This document shows positions 49,645 to 50,468 of a DNA stretch of 50,468 bases, in pieces. Source of the DNA: an uncultured Clostridia bacterium (GTDB lineage: Bacteria; Bacillota; Clostridia; Oscillospirales; CAG-272); contig CAMJCC010000003.1 in assembly GCA_946404035.1 (NCBI GenBank), positions 1-50,468 of the forward strand, given 5' to 3'. Numbering within the stretch: position 1 is the first letter of the stretch; the number at the start of each line of letters is the position of its first letter. The notes under the pieces were generated by a model, which worked only from the letters and a program-made list of their open reading frames with translations, was not told where the DNA came from and made no database searches. Position numbers and translations under genes: made by a program.

Positions 49645-50082
49645 ATGCCCGTTTATATGCCGTATCTTTGGCTCGGCGTCGTGTTCTGCGCCGCGATCGC
49701 GGAGGCGATCGGACGCCGAATGATCGCTCTTGCCCTTGTCCCGGGCGGGGTGGTCGCGTCGGTTTTCGCGTTTCTTCATTTGCCCGTGTGGGCGCAGATC
49801 CTTGCGTTCGTCTTCGTATCCGTCGCGTGCGGGTATCTCTTCTTCCGCCTTTTGCCCCGTCAAAAGTCCGGTTCCCGCCGGAATATCGGGGCGGAAGATC
49901 TGATCGGCGAGAGCGGGACGGTGATCGATCAGATCGACAATCTCGCCGGCTGCGGGCTGGTTTCGGTGAACGGCGAGGAATGGGCGGCACGCTCGATCGA
50001 CTACGACGGGATCATCGACGAGGGGGCGACTGTCTCGGTCGTCGCCGTCGAGGGCGTACGGTTGATCTGTCGGCAGATCTGA
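49645..50082 (+). CDS. NfeD-like membrane protein
   Basis: A 145-residue protein with three closely spaced TM helices (about 8-25, 28-45, 50-68) and a C-terminal OB-fold domain (about 85-145: NIGAEDLIGESGTVIDQIDN, GCGLVSVNGEEWAARSIDYD, GIIDEGATVSVVAVEGVRLIC). This is the NfeD short form. Such proteins usually partner with SPFH/flotillin or a ClpP-class protease; neither is adjacent. It follows recR by 25 nt with a GAAAGGAAG site, so it is probably in the same transcript. No clear terminator follows before the tRNA promoter. Confidence 0.9.
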   Translation: MPVYMPYLWLGVVFCAAIAEAIGRRMIALALVPGGVVASVFAFLHLPVWAQILAFVFVSVACGYLFFRLLPRQKSGSRRNIGAEDLIGESGTVIDQIDNLAGCGLVSVNGEEWAARSIDYDGIIDEGATVSVVAVEGVRLICRQI

Positions 50083-50153
50083 CCGTCCCGATGACCCCCG
50101 TCGGAACGCTCTTTTCACGGCGGTTTTTTCCCGTTTTTATTTTGCAAAACCAC

Positions 50154-50182
50154 TTGACAAAGGAAACCCGATTTGTTATAAT
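50154..50182 (+). promoter_or_regulatory. consensus SigA promoter of the tRNA pair
   Basis: TTGACA (50154-50159), 17-nt spacer, TATAAT (50177-50182): exact consensus, 20 nt before tRNA-Arg. Confidence 0.95.
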
Positions 50183-50202
50183 AATTGTCGTTTCACGGAA
50201 AT

Positions 50203-50279
<77 letters not shown>

Positions 50280-50285
50280 CGGTAC

Positions 50286-50363
50286 GGAGGATGTAGCTCA
50301 GTTGGTGGCAGCGCCAGGTTGTGGCCCTGGAGGTCGTGGGTTCAAGTCCCATCATTCTCCCCA
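50286..50363 (+). tRNA. tRNA-His (anticodon GTG)
   Basis: The anticodon loop TTGTGGC within CCAGG/CCTGG gives GTG. The hallmark extra G-1 (50286) pairs with C73 (50360), and CCA is encoded (50361-50363). Acceptor GAGGATG pairs with CATTCTC. Only 6 nt separate it from tRNA-Arg, so both are processed from one transcript. Confidence 0.97.
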
Positions 50364-50412
50364 ATAACAAGACCCGCGCCCTTTGTGGCGCGGGTCTTGT
50401 TATTGGGGAGAA
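50355..50412. terminator. 26-bp perfect inverted repeat overlapping the tRNA-His 3' end
   Basis: Arm 50355-50380 (starting in the acceptor strand and CCA of tRNA-His, through AATAACAAGACCCGCGCC) is exactly mirrored at 50387-50412 with a 6-nt loop CTTTGT. The inner part (GACCCGCGCC/GGCGCGGGTC then TTGTTATT) can act as a terminator. The outer 9 bp mirror the tRNA end. Confidence 0.85.
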
Positions 50413-50434
50413 CCCGGTCCTGCTTGAACCCACC

Positions 50435-50463
50435 GAGTTTTCGCCACAGAGTGGCGAAAACTC
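50435..50463. repeat. 13-bp inverted repeat at the window end
   Basis: GAGTTTTCGCCAC (50435-50447), loop AGA, GTGGCGAAAACTC (50451-50463). It is a short GC/AT-mixed hairpin with no adjacent T-run. What lies beyond is outside the window. Confidence 0.8.
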
Positions 50464-50468
50464 TAAAC

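Overview
The window reads as a chromosomal segment of an uncultured, spore-forming Clostridia lineage, probably a gut Oscillospirales- or Christensenellales-type bacterium. Evidence: GC-rich coding with strong G/C third positions, AT-rich intergenic spacers holding SigA-type promoters (TTGACA/TTGCNN, almost always a 17-nt spacer, TATAAT, often with an upstream TGC), lipoprotein and Gram-positive gene types, a spoIVA homologue, a large Firmicutes-type SRP RNA placed directly upstream of dnaX-ybaB-recR, and tandem YitT proteins. The lineage is inferred from gene content only. No phage, insertion sequence, CRISPR array or rRNA was seen.

Layout. 1-1655: tail of an alpha/beta hydrolase, a flavodoxin-like reductase and a cyclophilin-like lipoprotein, overlapping in one operon. 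2109-8059: a compact signalling operon of hybrid histidine kinase, orphan solute-binding lipoprotein, REC-(degenerate GGDEF)-EAL protein and free HPt protein; this is the most system-like part of the window. 8253-17884: single genes, each with its own promoter or terminator (secreted metallophosphoesterase with FN3/LamG-like regions, L-serine dehydratase, SGNH esterase, CDF metal exporter, small Smr-like protein, acyl carrier protein, spoIVA, TIM-barrel sugar epimerase). 18049-24020: htpG, a prephenate-dehydratase-like protein, a TSCPD protein, lepA and hemW, tightly packed. 24112-24675: a DUF1292 protein followed by a probable 6S RNA. 24732-27217 (minus): mscL and two YitT paralogues. 27418-28763: small membrane protein and asnA.

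28810-35430 (minus) is a seven-gene operon built round D-mannonate metabolism (uxuA and a mannonate/fructuronate oxidoreductase of the SDR type, a Gfo/Idh/MocA dehydrogenase, two TIM-barrel isomerases) that also carries a MIF-like tautomerase and an MdoB/LtaS-like phosphoglycerol transferase. A divergent AraC-type regulator (35607) probably controls it. dxs follows the regulator. 38353-46571: YcxB-like membrane protein, a CapD/PglF-type membrane sugar dehydratase, metG-tatD, a regulator-like winged-helix protein with nadA, and a FabG-like reductase. 46590-50082: SRP RNA, dnaX, ybaB, recR and an NfeD-like protein. 50154-50412: tRNA-Arg(TCT) and tRNA-His(GTG), ending in an unusually long inverted repeat that mirrors the tRNA-His 3' end.

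How the parts connect: the 2109-8059 proteins form a plausible phosphorelay (kinase to receiver to HPt to receiver) whose output is c-di-GMP hydrolysis and whose input may be a ligand held by the co-encoded lipoprotein. The minus-strand uronate operon, the sugar esterase and the epimerases fit life on plant or host glycans. The remainder is housekeeping for translation, DNA repair, protein folding, envelope and sporulation.
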